Positions 1-9,186 of a DNA stretch of 64,000 nt are shown here, piece after piece; position 1 is the stretch's first letter, and each line of letters starts with the position of its first letter. A program made the position numbers and the translations under genes. This DNA comes from Alcaligenes faecalis (GTDB lineage: Bacteria > Pseudomonadota > Gammaproteobacteria > Burkholderiales > Burkholderiaceae_B): the NCBI RefSeq assembly GCF_002443155.1, contig NZ_CP023667.1, forward strand, positions 682,001 through 746,000. The letters are read 5' to 3'. Below the pieces are notes generated by a model, which saw only the letters and a list, made by a program, of their open reading frames with translations, did not search any database and had not been told where the DNA came from.

Positions 1-1
1 G

Positions 2-325
2 GTGATTGCCTATTGCGAGAGCCTGCGTCTGGAACTGTCAGTGCACGGGGTATCCGTTGTCACCATTACCCCAGGCTATATCCGCACGGCCATGACGGCG
101 CAGAATCCATACTCCATGCCGTTTTTGATGCCTGCCGAGGACTTTGCTCGCAAAGCTCGCAGGACCATCGAGCAGGGCGTGTCTTATCGAGTTATTCCTT
201 GGCAGATGGGGCTTGTCTCGCGCCTGATGCGTCTTTTGCCTAATTGGCTGTATGACCGCTTGGCTCGTCAGGCGCCGCGCAAGCCACGACTAACAAAAAA
301 AGCTGATCATGGTCCCTGTAGCTGA
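2..325 (+). CDS. Short-chain dehydrogenase/reductase, C-terminal fragment
   Basis: This is the 3' end of a gene that begins before the window. The 107 visible residues start just after where the SDR YxxxK active site would lie (IAYCESLRLELSVHG) and continue with the typical PGYIRTAM stretch that follows the last core strand. The tail, about 60 residues with MPAEDFARKARRTIEQG and a basic end, fits the class of SDRs that act on lipids or unknown alcohols. Cofactor-binding residues are outside the window, so the substrate cannot be inferred. The apparent GTG at position 2 is an internal codon, not a start. The gene converges on the phosphatase gene that follows. Confidence 0.85.
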   Translation: MIAYCESLRLELSVHGVSVVTITPGYIRTAMTAQNPYSMPFLMPAEDFARKARRTIEQGVSYRVIPWQMGLVSRLMRLLPNWLYDRLARQAPRKPRLTKKADHGPCS

Positions 326-369
326 TTTTTGAGGCCCTGTTTATTGGCCTCATTGTGGCTGTGTATGGC

Positions 370-1008
370 TTAAGCTTGCTCGTCCAGCGCCGTATTCAAA
401 TGCGGCAACTGCCCCCACTGCGTACAGGTCCAGTTCAAGTCCGCATCAATACTGAAGAAGTTCAGGCTGGTATTCAGAATTGCGTGAGTGCGCTTGGCAT
501 TCAGTGGCTGCTGGTTCAGCTTGCGCCAGACCATATCAATAACGCCACCGTGTGCAAAAACCAGCAGGTTCTTGCCTGCATTCCGCTGGGACAGTTCTTC
601 AAAGCAGCTCAGTATTCGCATCTGGAATTGGCGGAGCGACTCGCCGCCTTCCACGGCGTAATCAATATCTACCGTATCGTCTGGCTGATCCGGGCCGTGG
701 CGGCCTGCCGCATCCCATGCCTGGCCTTCCAGGGTGCCAAAGCCGCGTTCGCGCAGTCCCTGGACTTGCTGGATTTCAATGTCCCAATGCTGACAGGCAA
801 TTTTCGCGGTTTCCGAGGCGCGTTGCAGATCACTGCTGATGACGACGTCTACCGGCATCTGAAACGCCGGGGAGCACAGGTAGCTTTGCAGGGCACGGGC
901 CTGTTCTCGGCCAGTCTCGTTCAGTTCTATATCCTGCCAGCCTTGTAAACGACGTACGGCATTCCAGGCGGTTTCACCGTGGCGGATCAGACAAATAGAC
1001 GTATTCAT
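370..1008 (-). CDS. Histidine phosphatase family protein (phosphoglycerate mutase-like)
   Basis: The 212-residue product opens with ICLIRHGETAWN, the RHG phosphohistidine motif of the branch-1 histidine phosphatase superfamily, followed by LQGWQDIELNETG. The second catalytic histidine is in LLVFAHGGVIDM near residue 150, and the acid/base region is at about residue 82 (GLRERGFGTLEGQ). These residues define a phosphatase fold (GpmB/CobC type). The sequence alone does not separate a cobalamin phosphatase from a general sugar-phosphate phosphatase. No cobalamin genes are nearby. It is cytoplasmic, with no signal peptide. It is convergent with the dehydrogenase and divergent from the permease, so it is probably monocistronic. 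Confidence 0.9.
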   Translation of the reverse strand: MNTSICLIRHGETAWNAVRRLQGWQDIELNETGREQARALQSYLCSPAFQMPVDVVISSDLQRASETAKIACQHWDIEIQQVQGLRERGFGTLEGQAWDAAGRHGPDQPDDTVDIDYAVEGGESLRQFQMRILSCFEELSQRNAGKNLLVFAHGGVIDMVWRKLNQQPLNAKRTHAILNTSLNFFSIDADLNWTCTQWGQLPHLNTALDEQA

Positions 1009-1330
1009 GCTGACGTAATCACTCTGCTAGGGAATCGGACTGCCGACGGCAGGCTGATTGTCTATTGTAATGGGCCAGTCAAGCGCAAGCAGATAGGGCG
1101 GGTATATACCGCATATAGCGCGAGGATCGAGCCCAAATAGCGGTTTCAAACCCTGATTGCTCAGGCCCATGTTGGGGTTTACCGCGTACCACCTTATTTT
1201 CAGGTGCCTTGTTGAGTCTTTCACGTTTAAAATCATGCCTCAACGAATCAGCCAGCCCTTCTTTCGGAGGGGCCGTGCCTGCGTATAACAAATTCAGCTG
1301 TATTTCTTTATTCCTTTTCTGGAACCCTCT
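1009..1330. other. Intergenic region between phosphatase and permease genes
   Basis: These 322 bases separate two divergent genes and should hold both promoters. I see no gene, tRNA, strong hairpin or recognisable operator. The short reading frames here have no ribosome binding site and no protein-like composition. Confidence 0.5.
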
Positions 1331-2656
1331 ATGTCTCAGTCTTACTTTCCGCGTTGGCGCCGTGTGTCCGGCAGCGAACCCGGTGCGGTTGTGCAGCCCG
1401 ACGAATGTCTGGCCACGCCGCAAAACATTGCCATGGGTGCTCAGCACGTGGTGGCCATGTTTGGCTCCACCATTCTGGCCCCCTTGTTGATGGGCTTTGA
1501 TCCCAATCTGGCCATCTTGATGTCAGGTATTGGTACGCTGATTTTCTTTGTGTTTGTCGGTGGCCGGGTTCCCAGCTACCTGGGTTCCAGCTTTGCATTT
1601 ATCGGTGGTGTGATTGCCGTGACCGGCTATGCCGGCAGTGGCCCCAATCCCAATATTGGCGTGGCCTTGGGGGCCATTATTATCTGCGGCCTGGTCTATA
1701 CACTGATTGGTATTCTGGTCTGGGTGTTCAATGCGCGTACTCAGGGTGGTGCGGCACGCTTGATCAACCACTGGATGCCCCCGGTTGTCACCGGCTCTAT
1801 CGTGGCGGTGATCGGTCTGAATCTGGCCCCCATCGCCGCCAAGGGCGCCATGGGCAGCGGCACCTTCGATTCCATGATGGCCCTGATGACCGTGCTGTGC
1901 GTAGGCGGTATTGCGGTCTATACCCGTGGGCTGGCCCAGCGTCTGCTGATTCTGGTGGGTCTGGCTCTGGCTTGTGTGCTGTACTGGATATTCACCAATG
2001 TGATGGGCTACGGCACCCCGATCAATTTTGCGCCAGTTGCTGAGGCGGCCTGGTTGGGGCTACCCACTTTTGCTGCGCCTGTATTCCAGGCTCATGCCAT
2101 GACGGTGATTGTGCCGGTAGCCATTATTCTGGTGGCCGAGAATCTGGGTCACATCAAGGCCGTTAGCGCCATGACCGGCCAGGATCTGGACGGCTATCTG
2201 GGTCGTGCCTTTGTGGGCGATGGCGTGGCAACCATGCTGTCGGGCTCGGTGGGTGGTACGGGTGTCACGACTTACGCTGAAAATATCGGTGTGATGGCCG
2301 CTACCCGTATCTACTCCACGCTGGTGTTTGCCTTTGCAGCGGTCATTGCGATCTTCCTGGGTTTCTCGCCCAAGTTTGGCGCCGTCATCCAGTCGATTCC
2401 CGGCCCTGTGCTGGGTGGCATGTCCATTGTGGTGTTTGGTCTGATCGCTATTGCAGGTGCCCGTATCTGGGTGGTGAACCAGGTAGATTTCAGCGATAAC
2501 CGCAACTTGCTGGTTGCTGCCGTCACCCTGATTCTGGGTGCTGGTAACTTCTCCTTGCAGTTTGGCGTCATTCGTCTGGACGGGATTGGTTGTGCCACCT
2601 TCGGTGCCATCTTGCTGCATGCTCTGCTGCGAGGTCGTCGCCACAATATGGTGTAG
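1331..2656 (+). CDS. NCS2 family nucleobase permease, RutG-like
   Basis: This 441-residue, very hydrophobic protein belongs to the nucleobase:cation symporter-2 family (UraA/RutG/PbuX). The N-terminal VVQPDECLATPQNIAMGAQHVVAMFGSTILAP and the GGRVPSYLGSSFAFIG segment closely follow E. coli RutG. The substrate-site region ILVAENLGHIKAVSAMTGQD (about residues 260-280) and the SGSVGGTGVTTYAENIGVMA motif (about 300-320) are intact. About 14 membrane segments are expected. The likely role is proton-coupled uptake of uracil, thymine or xanthine at the inner membrane. The rest of a rut operon is not present, so I leave the symbol blank. Uracil is more likely than xanthine because of the RutG resemblance. 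Confidence 0.88.
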   Translation: MSQSYFPRWRRVSGSEPGAVVQPDECLATPQNIAMGAQHVVAMFGSTILAPLLMGFDPNLAILMSGIGTLIFFVFVGGRVPSYLGSSFAFIGGVIAVTGYAGSGPNPNIGVALGAIIICGLVYTLIGILVWVFNARTQGGAARLINHWMPPVVTGSIVAVIGLNLAPIAAKGAMGSGTFDSMMALMTVLCVGGIAVYTRGLAQRLLILVGLALACVLYWIFTNVMGYGTPINFAPVAEAAWLGLPTFAAPVFQAHAMTVIVPVAIILVAENLGHIKAVSAMTGQDLDGYLGRAFVGDGVATMLSGSVGGTGVTTYAENIGVMAATRIYSTLVFAFAAVIAIFLGFSPKFGAVIQSIPGPVLGGMSIVVFGLIAIAGARIWVVNQVDFSDNRNLLVAAVTLILGAGNFSLQFGVIRLDGIGCATFGAILLHALLRGRRHNMV

Positions 2657-2828
2657 GCGGCGCAGGGCTGATCAATCTTGGCTCGGGCCTGACAGGCCCG
2701 GTCGCGGGTCGCTCAGTCGCCTTGCAATAGCTTGTTGTAAACAGCGGCCCCTGCCGACTTCTGTTTTTATACACAGGGGTTCCAGGGGCTTGCTATTTTC
2801 AGGCAGTTTGCCGACAATAGATCTCACA

Positions 2829-2853
2829 CCCCGGTTCTTCGCGGGGTTTTTTT
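2829..2853 (+). terminator. Rho-independent terminator
   Basis: The arms CCCCG (2829-2833) and CGGGG (2842-2846) enclose an 8-base loop and are followed by seven T. It lies about 170 bases after the permease stop and can end that transcript on the plus strand. Confidence 0.75.
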
Positions 2854-3020
2854 CTGCCGCAGAGTTTCTCCGTGTCAGGAAAGCCATATTGGGGCGGCCG
2901 GCAGGTTTTGGCTTGAGCAGTGTGTTTATCGGTACGCTGTAGGCTCTGCAGGGCTTTCAGCCAGCATAATCGGCCTGCTTGAATATTCGCCCCATCATCG
3001 TTATCCCCCTATTTTCCAGG

Positions 3021-3044
3021 CGCTCCTGCTACGGAGCGTCTTTT
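3021..3044 (+). terminator. Terminator-like hairpin in the greA leader
   Basis: The arms CGCTCC (3021-3026) and GGAGCG (3033-3038) form a 6-bp stem followed by TCTTTT, ending only 20 bases before the greA start. It could be a leader attenuator, as in E. coli greA where a leader terminator releases the small RNA GraL, or simply the end of an upstream transcript. Confidence 0.5.
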
Positions 3045-3064
3045 ACTTGTTGAGCAGGAATACT

Positions 3065-3541
3065 ATGTCTGCGATCCCATTGACTGCGCAGGGCGCACAA
3101 CGTTTGCAAGTCGAATTACACCGCCTCAAGACGGTGGAACGCCCAGATGTGATTAACGCTATTGCCGAGGCGCGAGCACAAGGCGATTTGTCCGAAAACG
3201 CCGAGTACGATGCCGCACGTGAGCGTCAGGGCTTTATTGAAGGCCGGATTGCCGAACTGGAAGGCACGTTGTCCAATGCCCAGATCATCGAACCGGCCAC
3301 GCTGGAGGCCGATGGCCGCATCGTGTTTGGTGCAACCGTCGAGATCGAGGATCTGGAGTCCGGCAATACCGTGACCTACCAGATCGTGGGTGACGTGGAG
3401 GCCGATATCCGTGCCAACAAGATCTCCATCTCCAGCCCTGTGGCTCGTGCCCTGATCGGCAAGACAGAAGGTGATGTGGTTGAGGTCAAGGCACCTGCCG
3501 GTATTCGTGAATACGAAATCCTGAGCATCAATTACGTGTGA
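3065..3541 (+). CDS. greA: Transcription elongation factor GreA
   Basis: The 158-residue length is the family norm. The N-terminal coiled coil (about residues 1-75) carries the conserved ARAQGDLSENAEYDAARERQ tip with the two acidic residues that enter the RNA polymerase secondary channel. The C-terminal FKBP-like domain ends in the expected VEVKAPAGIREYEILSI. GreA stimulates cleavage of backtracked RNA and rescues stalled polymerase. I chose the ATG at 3065 because AGCAGGA lies seven bases before it; the two upstream TTG codons (3047, 3050) would add six non-conserved residues. A terminator-like hairpin sits just ahead of the ribosome binding site. Confidence 0.97.
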   Translation: MSAIPLTAQGAQRLQVELHRLKTVERPDVINAIAEARAQGDLSENAEYDAARERQGFIEGRIAELEGTLSNAQIIEPATLEADGRIVFGATVEIEDLESGNTVTYQIVGDVEADIRANKISISSPVARALIGKTEGDVVEVKAPAGIREYEILSINYV

Positions 3542-3594
3542 TGTTGCCCTCAAGCAGCAGGCTTGTCCTGCTGCTGGGGCAAGCGCGCAAAAGA

Positions 3595-3630
3595 AAGGCC
3601 CCTGTACATTGTGCGGGGGCCTTATAATTT
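3595..3630. terminator. Bidirectional terminator between greA and yhbY
   Basis: AAGGCCCC (3595-3602) pairs with GGGGCCTT (3616-3623), giving an 8-bp stem. On the minus strand the stem is followed by TTTCTTTT, a good tract for ending yhbY. On the plus strand the tract (ATAATTT) is weaker but may serve greA. Confidence 0.8.
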
Positions 3631-3638
3631 ACGGCAGT

Positions 3639-4235
3639 TTAGCGTTTGCCCGAACCACCCAGTCCGCGACGTGCGCCAGCCCGCAAGGACATGGCACTGC
3701 CAGGACGGTTGGTATTGCTGCGGGGTGCGGCAGCCGGTTTGACCGCCGAGAACTTTTGAACGCTGCGCGGTGCGGCCGAGGCTTTTTTCTCCTGGGTGCT
3801 GCTGCGTTCAGCTTGCATTTCTGCACGGCGAGCACGTTCCGTCTTGCGTGTACGCTGAACACCGGAAGCGGCCAGTTTCTTGGGCGTGTAAGGCTCCGAG
3901 GGCTTGCGCACCGCACGGGTAGGTTTTTCAACAGGCGCTCCCAAAACAGGGGGGCGTTCGATATTGGGTCTGTAGATGGTCAGGATTTTGCCCAGATGAT
4001 GAATAGGGGCAGCATCGAGCGCATCGCAGATTTGTTCTAACATGGTCAGACGAGCCTGACGGTCATCACCGGCCACACGGATCTTGATGAGCTGGTGGGC
4101 CTGCAGGTGGACGGTGATCTCCTTGATCACGGCGTCGGTCAGGCCATTGTCTCCAATCAGGACAACTGGGCGCAGAGCGTGAGCAGCAGCACGAAGTTCG
4201 CTGCGCTCATGAGGTGTAAGGTTGAGTTTTGGCAT
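3639..4235 (-). CDS. yhbY: YhbY-type ribosome-associated RNA-binding protein with basic tail
   Basis: Residues 1-95 form a CRS1-YhbY (CRM) domain: LTPHERSELRAAAHALRPVVLIGDNGLT, then the KIRVAGDDRQAR segment and ILTIYRP. E. coli YhbY is this domain alone (about 97 residues) and associates with the 50S precursor. Here a roughly 100-residue extension follows, rich in Arg, Lys, Ala, Ser and Pro and predicted to be disordered. Basic tails of this kind are common in betaproteobacterial homologues and probably contact rRNA. Its start lies only 17 bases from that of the divergent rRNA methyltransferase gene rlmE, so the two share a very tight promoter region and a ribosome-biogenesis theme. Confidence 0.9.
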   Translation of the reverse strand: MPKLNLTPHERSELRAAAHALRPVVLIGDNGLTDAVIKEITVHLQAHQLIKIRVAGDDRQARLTMLEQICDALDAAPIHHLGKILTIYRPNIERPPVLGAPVEKPTRAVRKPSEPYTPKKLAASGVQRTRKTERARRAEMQAERSSTQEKKASAAPRSVQKFSAVKPAAAPRSNTNRPGSAMSLRAGARRGLGGSGKR

Positions 4236-4252
4236 AAAGAGATTGTACGGGA

Positions 4253-4891
4253 ATGGCCAAGAAAAAATTCTCTAAAGAGTGGGTTCAGCAGCATATAAAT
4301 GACCCCTACGTCAAATTGGCGCAACAAAAGGGGTATCGCGCGCGTGCGGCCTTCAAGCTCAGTGAAATATTGGATCTGGAGAAGATTCAGGTTCAGGGCA
4401 AGGTGGTGGTGGACCTGGGGTCTACGCCGGGCAGCTGGTCGCAGTTGATACGTGAACGCATGGTCGGCCCTGGCGGTGTGCTCAATGGTCGCATTATCGC
4501 ACTGGATATATTGGAAATGGAACCAATTGCCGGTGTGGAGTTCATGCAAGGCGACTTTCGCGAGGACTCGGTACTGGAACAATTGCAAGAATCCCTGAAA
4601 GGTGCCGCCGTAGACCTTGTGATTTCGGATATGGCCCCCAACTTGTCTGGTGTGGCATCGGCCGATTCCGCCCGTATCCAGCATTTATGCGAGCTGGCGC
4701 AGGAATTTGCCCTGCAGCATCTGACCGATGAAGGTGTGCTGATCGTCAAAGCCTTCCATGGCAGCGGGTTTTCCCAGATCGTGGAATCTTTCAAGCAGAA
4801 TTTTGTCAGAGTCGTCGAGCGTAAACCCAAGGCTTCGCGCGATAAATCCGCCGAAACCTTTCTCGTTGCCCGAGGCTTGAAGGGCAGGTAA
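4253..4891 (+). CDS. rlmE: 23S rRNA (uridine-2'-O)-methyltransferase RlmE
   Basis: RlmE (RrmJ/FtsJ) methylates U2552 in the A-loop of 23S rRNA on the 50S subunit using S-adenosylmethionine. The 212 residues match the family length (about 209). Visible are the substrate-binding start [29 protein letters not shown] with the first catalytic Lys, the SAM motif [13 protein letters not shown], the catalytic Asp in [12 protein letters not shown], and Lys-Glu residues near VKAFHGSG and [10 protein letters not shown]. It precedes ftsH by 107 bases, the same order as in E. coli where both are heat-induced. I could not find a convincing sigma-32 promoter here. Confidence 0.96.
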   Translation: MAKKKFSKEWVQQHINDPYVKLAQQKGYRARAAFKLSEILDLEKIQVQGKVVVDLGSTPGSWSQLIRERMVGPGGVLNGRIIALDILEMEPIAGVEFMQGDFREDSVLEQLQESLKGAAVDLVISDMAPNLSGVASADSARIQHLCELAQEFALQHLTDEGVLIVKAFHGSGFSQIVESFKQNFVRVVERKPKASRDKSAETFLVARGLKGR

Positions 4892-4998
4892 TTTATGACT
4901 TGCCGGTCCTTGAATCGGGTAGAATGAACTATGTATGGCGCTTGTTCAGGTATGTGTAAGCATATTTGGCAAGTTATCGCAATCGCAGGAGATTGGCT

Positions 4999-6912
4999 TT
5001 GAACAATTCGTTTTCCAAAGTCGCGATCTGGATGGTTATTGCGCTGGTGCTGTTTACTGTTTTCAAGCAGTTTGACGGCCGGCCACCAGCCACTGATGGC
5101 GTCACTTACACGCAATTCATGAATGATGCCCGTTCCGGACGCATCAGCAAGGTAGATATTCAGGGTGACACCCTGCATGTCACGCCGGACTCTGGCCGCA
5201 GCTATTCGCTGACGTCCCCCGGTGACCTGTGGATGGTGCCTGAACTGGTGAAATCCGGTGTGCAGGTATCGGGCAAAGCCCGCGAAGAGCCTTCCTTCCT
5301 GACCAGCCTGTTCATCTCCTGGTTCCCCATGCTGCTCCTGATTGGCGTGTGGGTGTTTTTCATGCGCCAGATGCAAGGTGGTGGCAAGGGCGGGGCATTC
5401 AGTTTCGGTAAATCGCGTGCGCGTTTGCTGGACGAGAACACTAACCCAGTTACCTTTGCCGACGTTGCTGGTTGCGACGAAGCCAAGGAAGATGTACAGG
5501 AACTGGTGGATTTCCTGCGTGACCCTACTCGCTTCCAGCGTTTGGGTGGCCGCATTCCGCGCGGTATCCTGATGGTCGGCTCGCCCGGTACCGGTAAAAC
5601 CTTGCTGGCTCGTGCCATTGCTGGCGAAGCCAAAGTGCCTTTCTTCAGCATTTCCGGTTCTGACTTCGTGGAAATGTTTGTGGGTGTGGGTGCTTCCCGC
5701 GTTCGCGACATGTTCGAGACCGCCAAGAAGCAATCGCCTTGCATCATCTTTATCGACGAAATTGACGCCGTGGGCCGTCAGCGTGGTGCTGGTCTGGGCG
5801 GTGGTAACGACGAGCGCGAACAGACACTGAACCAGTTGCTGGTTGAAATGGACGGTTTTGAAACCGGCCAAGGCGTACTGGTCATTGCTGCTACCAACCG
5901 TCCTGACGTACTGGACCCCGCTTTGCTGCGTCCTGGCCGTTTTGACCGTCAAGTGGTGGTCGGCCTGCCTGACATCCGTGGTCGCGAGCAGATTCTGAAA
6001 GTACACATGCGCAAAGTGCCTTTGGCTCCCAATGTGGACGCCGTGGTGCTGGCTCGTGGTACGCCCGGTTTCTCCGGTGCTGATCTGGCCAACCTGGTTA
6101 ACGAAGCTGCTTTGTTCGCTGCACGCCGTAACGGTCGCACCGTGGATATGCAGGACTTCGAGCGCGCCAAGGACAAGATCATCATGGGTGCAGAACGCCG
6201 CACCATGATCATGCCCGAGGAAGAGCGTCGCAACACTGCTTACCACGAAGCCGGTCACGCTCTGGTGGCTTGCATGCTGCCCAAGACGGACCCGGTTCAC
6301 AAAGTCACCATCATTCCTCGTGGTCGTGCTTTGGGTGTCACCATGCAATTGCCGGAAGGCGATCGCTACAGCATGGACAAAGAGCGCCTGTTGAACATGA
6401 TTGCCGTGCTGTTCGGTGGCCGTATCGCTGAAGAAGTGTTCATGAATCAAATGACCACCGGCGCATCGAACGACTTTGAACGTGCAACGCAAATTGCTCG
6501 TGACATCGTGACTCGCTACGGCATGACGGACTCCCTGGGTCCTGTTGTATACGCCGAGAACGAAGGCGAGGTCTTCCTGGGCCGCAGCGTTACCAAAACA
6601 ACGCACGTGTCCGAAGCCACCATGCAGAAAGTGGACTCCGAGATTCGCAAGATCATCGACGAGCAGTACGCCGTTGCCCGCAAGCTGATCGAGGACAACA
6701 GCGACAAGATGCATGCCATGGCCAAGGCTTTGCTGGAGTGGGAAACCATTGATGCCGACCAGATCGACGACATCATGAAAGGTTTGCCACCACGGGCTCC
6801 TCATGTGCCCAACAGCAATGACAGCAATTCCTCCGACGGTTCTACGCCGCCAGCCGCTGGTCCTAAACCAGCCGATGACGAGGGTGCCGCGGCGACAACG
6901 CCAGTTGCTTAA
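4999..6912 (+). CDS. ftsH: ATP-dependent zinc metalloprotease FtsH
   Basis: FtsH is a membrane-anchored AAA+ protease that degrades sigma-32, LpxC and unassembled membrane proteins. The order is: N-terminal membrane segment ([15 protein letters not shown]), periplasmic domain, second membrane segment ([14 protein letters not shown]), AAA domain with Walker A GSPGTGKT, Walker [10 protein letters not shown] and arginine fingers in RPGRFDRQ, then the zinc site HEAGH and the C-terminal peptidase helices. I set the start at TTG 4999 (637 residues), giving [17 protein letters not shown] lies five bases upstream, and relatives begin at this point; a further in-frame TTG at 4966 would add 11 basic residues and lacks a binding site. 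The C-terminal 40 residues are acidic and disordered. Confidence 0.96.
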   Translation: MNNSFSKVAIWMVIALVLFTVFKQFDGRPPATDGVTYTQFMNDARSGRISKVDIQGDTLHVTPDSGRSYSLTSPGDLWMVPELVKSGVQVSGKAREEPSFLTSLFISWFPMLLLIGVWVFFMRQMQGGGKGGAFSFGKSRARLLDENTNPVTFADVAGCDEAKEDVQELVDFLRDPTRFQRLGGRIPRGILMVGSPGTGKTLLARAIAGEAKVPFFSISGSDFVEMFVGVGASRVRDMFETAKKQSPCIIFIDEIDAVGRQRGAGLGGGNDEREQTLNQLLVEMDGFETGQGVLVIAATNRPDVLDPALLRPGRFDRQVVVGLPDIRGREQILKVHMRKVPLAPNVDAVVLARGTPGFSGADLANLVNEAALFAARRNGRTVDMQDFERAKDKIIMGAERRTMIMPEEERRNTAYHEAGHALVACMLPKTDPVHKVTIIPRGRALGVTMQLPEGDRYSMDKERLLNMIAVLFGGRIAEEVFMNQMTTGASNDFERATQIARDIVTRYGMTDSLGPVVYAENEGEVFLGRSVTKTTHVSEATMQKVDSEIRKIIDEQYAVARKLIEDNSDKMHAMAKALLEWETIDADQIDDIMKGLPPRAPHVPNSNDSNSSDGSTPPAAGPKPADDEGAAATTPVA

Positions 6913-6935
6913 CTTACGTAGGCCAAGCCTATTTC

Positions 6936-7778
6936 ATGAATTACCCTGAGTGGTCTTGTGGGCGCTTCCAGTTTGGGCTGGAGCGCCCTTTGGTTATGGG
7001 GATTGTGAATGTCACCCCAGACTCCTTTTATGACGGCAATACACACAATGATTTGCCTCGGGCGCTGGACCACGCCCGCCAGTTAATCGCCGAAGGCGCA
7101 GACATTCTGGATATTGGTGGCGAATCGACTCGCCCCGGTGCCGAACCCGTTTCCCTGGAACAAGAGCTTGAGCGCGTCATCCCCCTGATCGAGGGCCTGC
7201 GTGACAGTGGTGTGGCCTTGTCGGTGGATACCTTCAAGCCCGACGTCATGCGAGCCAGCCTGGCAGCCGGCGCGGACATGATCAATGACATCTATGCCTT
7301 GCGCATGCCCGGTGCCATAGAAGCGGTCAAGGACTCTGATTGCGGCCTGTGCATCATGCACATGCAAGGTGAGCCCAGGACCATGCAAGAGCAGGTTCAC
7401 TATGATGATGTGGTCGTTGATGTACGTCATTTTTTGCAACAACGATGTGAGGCCATAGTCAGCGCAGGCATTCAATCCGAGCGTATCATGCTGGATCCCG
7501 GCTTTGGCTTCGGTAAAACAGCGGCACATAATTATCAGTTGCTACGGGATTTGCAGCAGGCGGCAGTGCCTGGTTATCCCTGGCTGATCGGCTTGTCGCG
7601 CAAATCCATGATTGGCCATGTCACGGGGAAACCCGCCAGTGAGCGTTTGATTGGCAGTCTATCGGCAGCCCTTGCCTGCGTGGCACGGGGCGCAAAAATT
7701 GTCCGTGTCCATGATGTAGCCGCCACGCGCGAAGCGCTGGATGTGTGGAACGCGGTTGAATGTGGAGTCTCTGAATGA
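6936..7778 (+). CDS. folP: Dihydropteroate synthase
   Basis: FolP condenses p-aminobenzoate with 6-hydroxymethyl-dihydropterin pyrophosphate in folate synthesis and is the sulfonamide target. The 280-residue TIM barrel shows the diphosphate-binding loop [15 protein letters not shown] (about residues 20-34), the [16 protein letters not shown] loop, [27 protein letters not shown] and the final [17 protein letters not shown]. It starts 23 bases after ftsH and its stop overlaps the glmM start (ATGA), so folP and glmM are translationally coupled, as in E. coli. Confidence 0.97.
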   Translation: MNYPEWSCGRFQFGLERPLVMGIVNVTPDSFYDGNTHNDLPRALDHARQLIAEGADILDIGGESTRPGAEPVSLEQELERVIPLIEGLRDSGVALSVDTFKPDVMRASLAAGADMINDIYALRMPGAIEAVKDSDCGLCIMHMQGEPRTMQEQVHYDDVVVDVRHFLQQRCEAIVSAGIQSERIMLDPGFGFGKTAAHNYQLLRDLQQAAVPGYPWLIGLSRKSMIGHVTGKPASERLIGSLSAALACVARGAKIVRVHDVAATREALDVWNAVECGVSE

Positions 7779-9118
7779 GCGATCGTAAGTATTTCGGCAC
7801 CGATGGTGTCCGCGGTGAAGTAGGTGGCCCAACCATTAACCCCGAGTTCGCCTTGCGCTTGGGTTATGCTGCTGGCCAGGTTCTGGCTGCCCAATATGAA
7901 GGTACCGGCCGCCCCACCGTGGTGATTGGCAAGGACACCCGTATTTCCGGCTACATGCTGGAATCGGCGCTGGAAGCCGGTTTGTCGGCTGCCGGGATCG
8001 ATGTATTGCTGGCAGGCCCTGTACCGACGCCCGCTGTAGCGTATTTGACACGTACCTTGCGCCTGACGGCCGGTATCGTGATCTCTGCCTCGCACAACCC
8101 GTATTACGACAACGGCATCAAGTTCTTTTCCGCCCAGGGCACCAAGCTGCCTGACGAGATTGAACTGAAAATTGAACAGGCCATTGACCAGCCCATGCAT
8201 TGGGTGAAGTCCGAGTCCCTGGGCCGTGCGCGTCGCCTGGCCGACTCGGCCGGCCGTTACATTGAATTTTGCAAGAGTGCCTTTCCGAACGACTTGAACC
8301 TGAACGGGCTCAAGATCGTTGTGGATGCGGCTCATGGCGCTGCCTACAATATCGCCCCGCACGTGTTCCGCGAGCTGGGTGCAGAGGTCATTGCCGTAGG
8401 CGTTCAGCCTGATGGGTTCAACATCAATCAGGAAGTGGGCGCAACTTATCCCGAGAAGCTGGCCGAAGAAGTGCGCAAGCACGGTGCCGATTTGGGTATC
8501 GCTCTGGATGGTGATGCTGACCGTCTGCAAATGGTCGATTCCCAGGGTCGCATCTACAATGGCGACGAACTATTGTATCTAATTGTTGCCGATCATCTGC
8601 AGTCTCAGCCCGTCAAAGGCGTGGTTGGCACCCTGATGACCAACCTGGGTTTCGAGAAGAAAATGCAGGAATTGGGCGTGGAATTTGCACGTGCCAAAGT
8701 GGGTGATCGCTACGTGCTGGAATTGATGCAGCAAAAAGGCTGGGTCTTCGGTGGCGAAAGCTCGGGTCATTTGTTGTGTCTGGAATGGCACACCACGGGT
8801 GATGGCATTATTGCCGCCCTGCAAGTTCTGACTGCCTTGTGCCATAGCGGCAAAAGCCTGCCCGATTTGATGGAAGGCTTGAAGATGTACCCGCAGATTA
8901 TGGTCAATGTGCCGTTGCAGCCGGGTCAGGATTGGAAAAACCATGCAGGTTTGCAACAGGCAACCCGTGAAGTGGAGCAAATGTTGGGTGACCGTGGTCG
9001 AGTGCTGATTCGCGCATCGGGCACAGAACCCAAGCTGCGCTTGATGGTGGAAGCAGAACAAGCCGATCTGGCTCAAGCAGGCATCGATACCTTGCTTGCA
9101 GTGGATTTAATGAAATAG
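7775..9118 (+). CDS. glmM: Phosphoglucosamine mutase
   Basis: GlmM converts glucosamine-6-phosphate to glucosamine-1-phosphate for peptidoglycan and lipopolysaccharide precursors. The 447 residues match the family. Landmarks are the N-terminal [12 protein letters not shown], the phosphoserine loop [13 protein letters not shown] (catalytic Ser near residue 106), the metal loop [13 protein letters not shown], the sugar loop FGGESSGH and the C-terminal phosphate loop [14 protein letters not shown]. It overlaps folP by four bases and closes the ftsH-folP-glmM group. Confidence 0.97.
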   Translation: MSDRKYFGTDGVRGEVGGPTINPEFALRLGYAAGQVLAAQYEGTGRPTVVIGKDTRISGYMLESALEAGLSAAGIDVLLAGPVPTPAVAYLTRTLRLTAGIVISASHNPYYDNGIKFFSAQGTKLPDEIELKIEQAIDQPMHWVKSESLGRARRLADSAGRYIEFCKSAFPNDLNLNGLKIVVDAAHGAAYNIAPHVFRELGAEVIAVGVQPDGFNINQEVGATYPEKLAEEVRKHGADLGIALDGDADRLQMVDSQGRIYNGDELLYLIVADHLQSQPVKGVVGTLMTNLGFEKKMQELGVEFARAKVGDRYVLELMQQKGWVFGGESSGHLLCLEWHTTGDGIIAALQVLTALCHSGKSLPDLMEGLKMYPQIMVNVPLQPGQDWKNHAGLQQATREVEQMLGDRGRVLIRASGTEPKLRLMVEAEQADLAQAGIDTLLAVDLMK

Positions 9119-9148
9119 TAATGTGGCTATCAAATACCTGAAACATTG

Positions 9149-9167
9149 TTTGTGCATGATGCACAAA
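9149..9167. promoter_or_regulatory. 19-base dyad upstream of the OlsB-like gene
   Basis: TTTGTGCAT (9149-9157) and ATGCACAAA (9159-9167) are perfect inverted arms around a single central G. The dyad ends seven bases before the GGAG ribosome binding site of the next gene. It has no T tract, so it looks like an operator rather than a terminator. The binding protein is unknown; it does not match the PhoB box. Confidence 0.5.
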
Positions 9168-9186
9168 AGTGTTTGGAGTCATCACG

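Larger units (their letters stand above)
2657..3064. other. Intergenic region between permease and greA
   Basis: These 408 bases hold a GC-rich hairpin just after the permease (arms CGGGCC/GGCCCG, 2684-2700, no T tract), a clear terminator (2829-2853) and a hairpin close to greA (3021-3044). No protein-coding frame has a credible start or composition. Confidence 0.6.

Noticed and set aside
325..360. Terminator between the dehydrogenase and phosphatase genes
   Set aside because: GAGGCC/GGCCTC arms exist (331-336, 346-351), but neither strand has a T tract after the stem.
4900..4936. Sigma-32 promoter for ftsH
   Set aside because: CTTGAAT at 4909 resembles the -35, but the -10 region 13 bases later matches poorly.
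4393..6804. 803-residue open frame antisense to ftsH
   Set aside because: Low-complexity, His/Gln-rich composition with no family resemblance; it is the codon-bias shadow of ftsH on the opposite strand.
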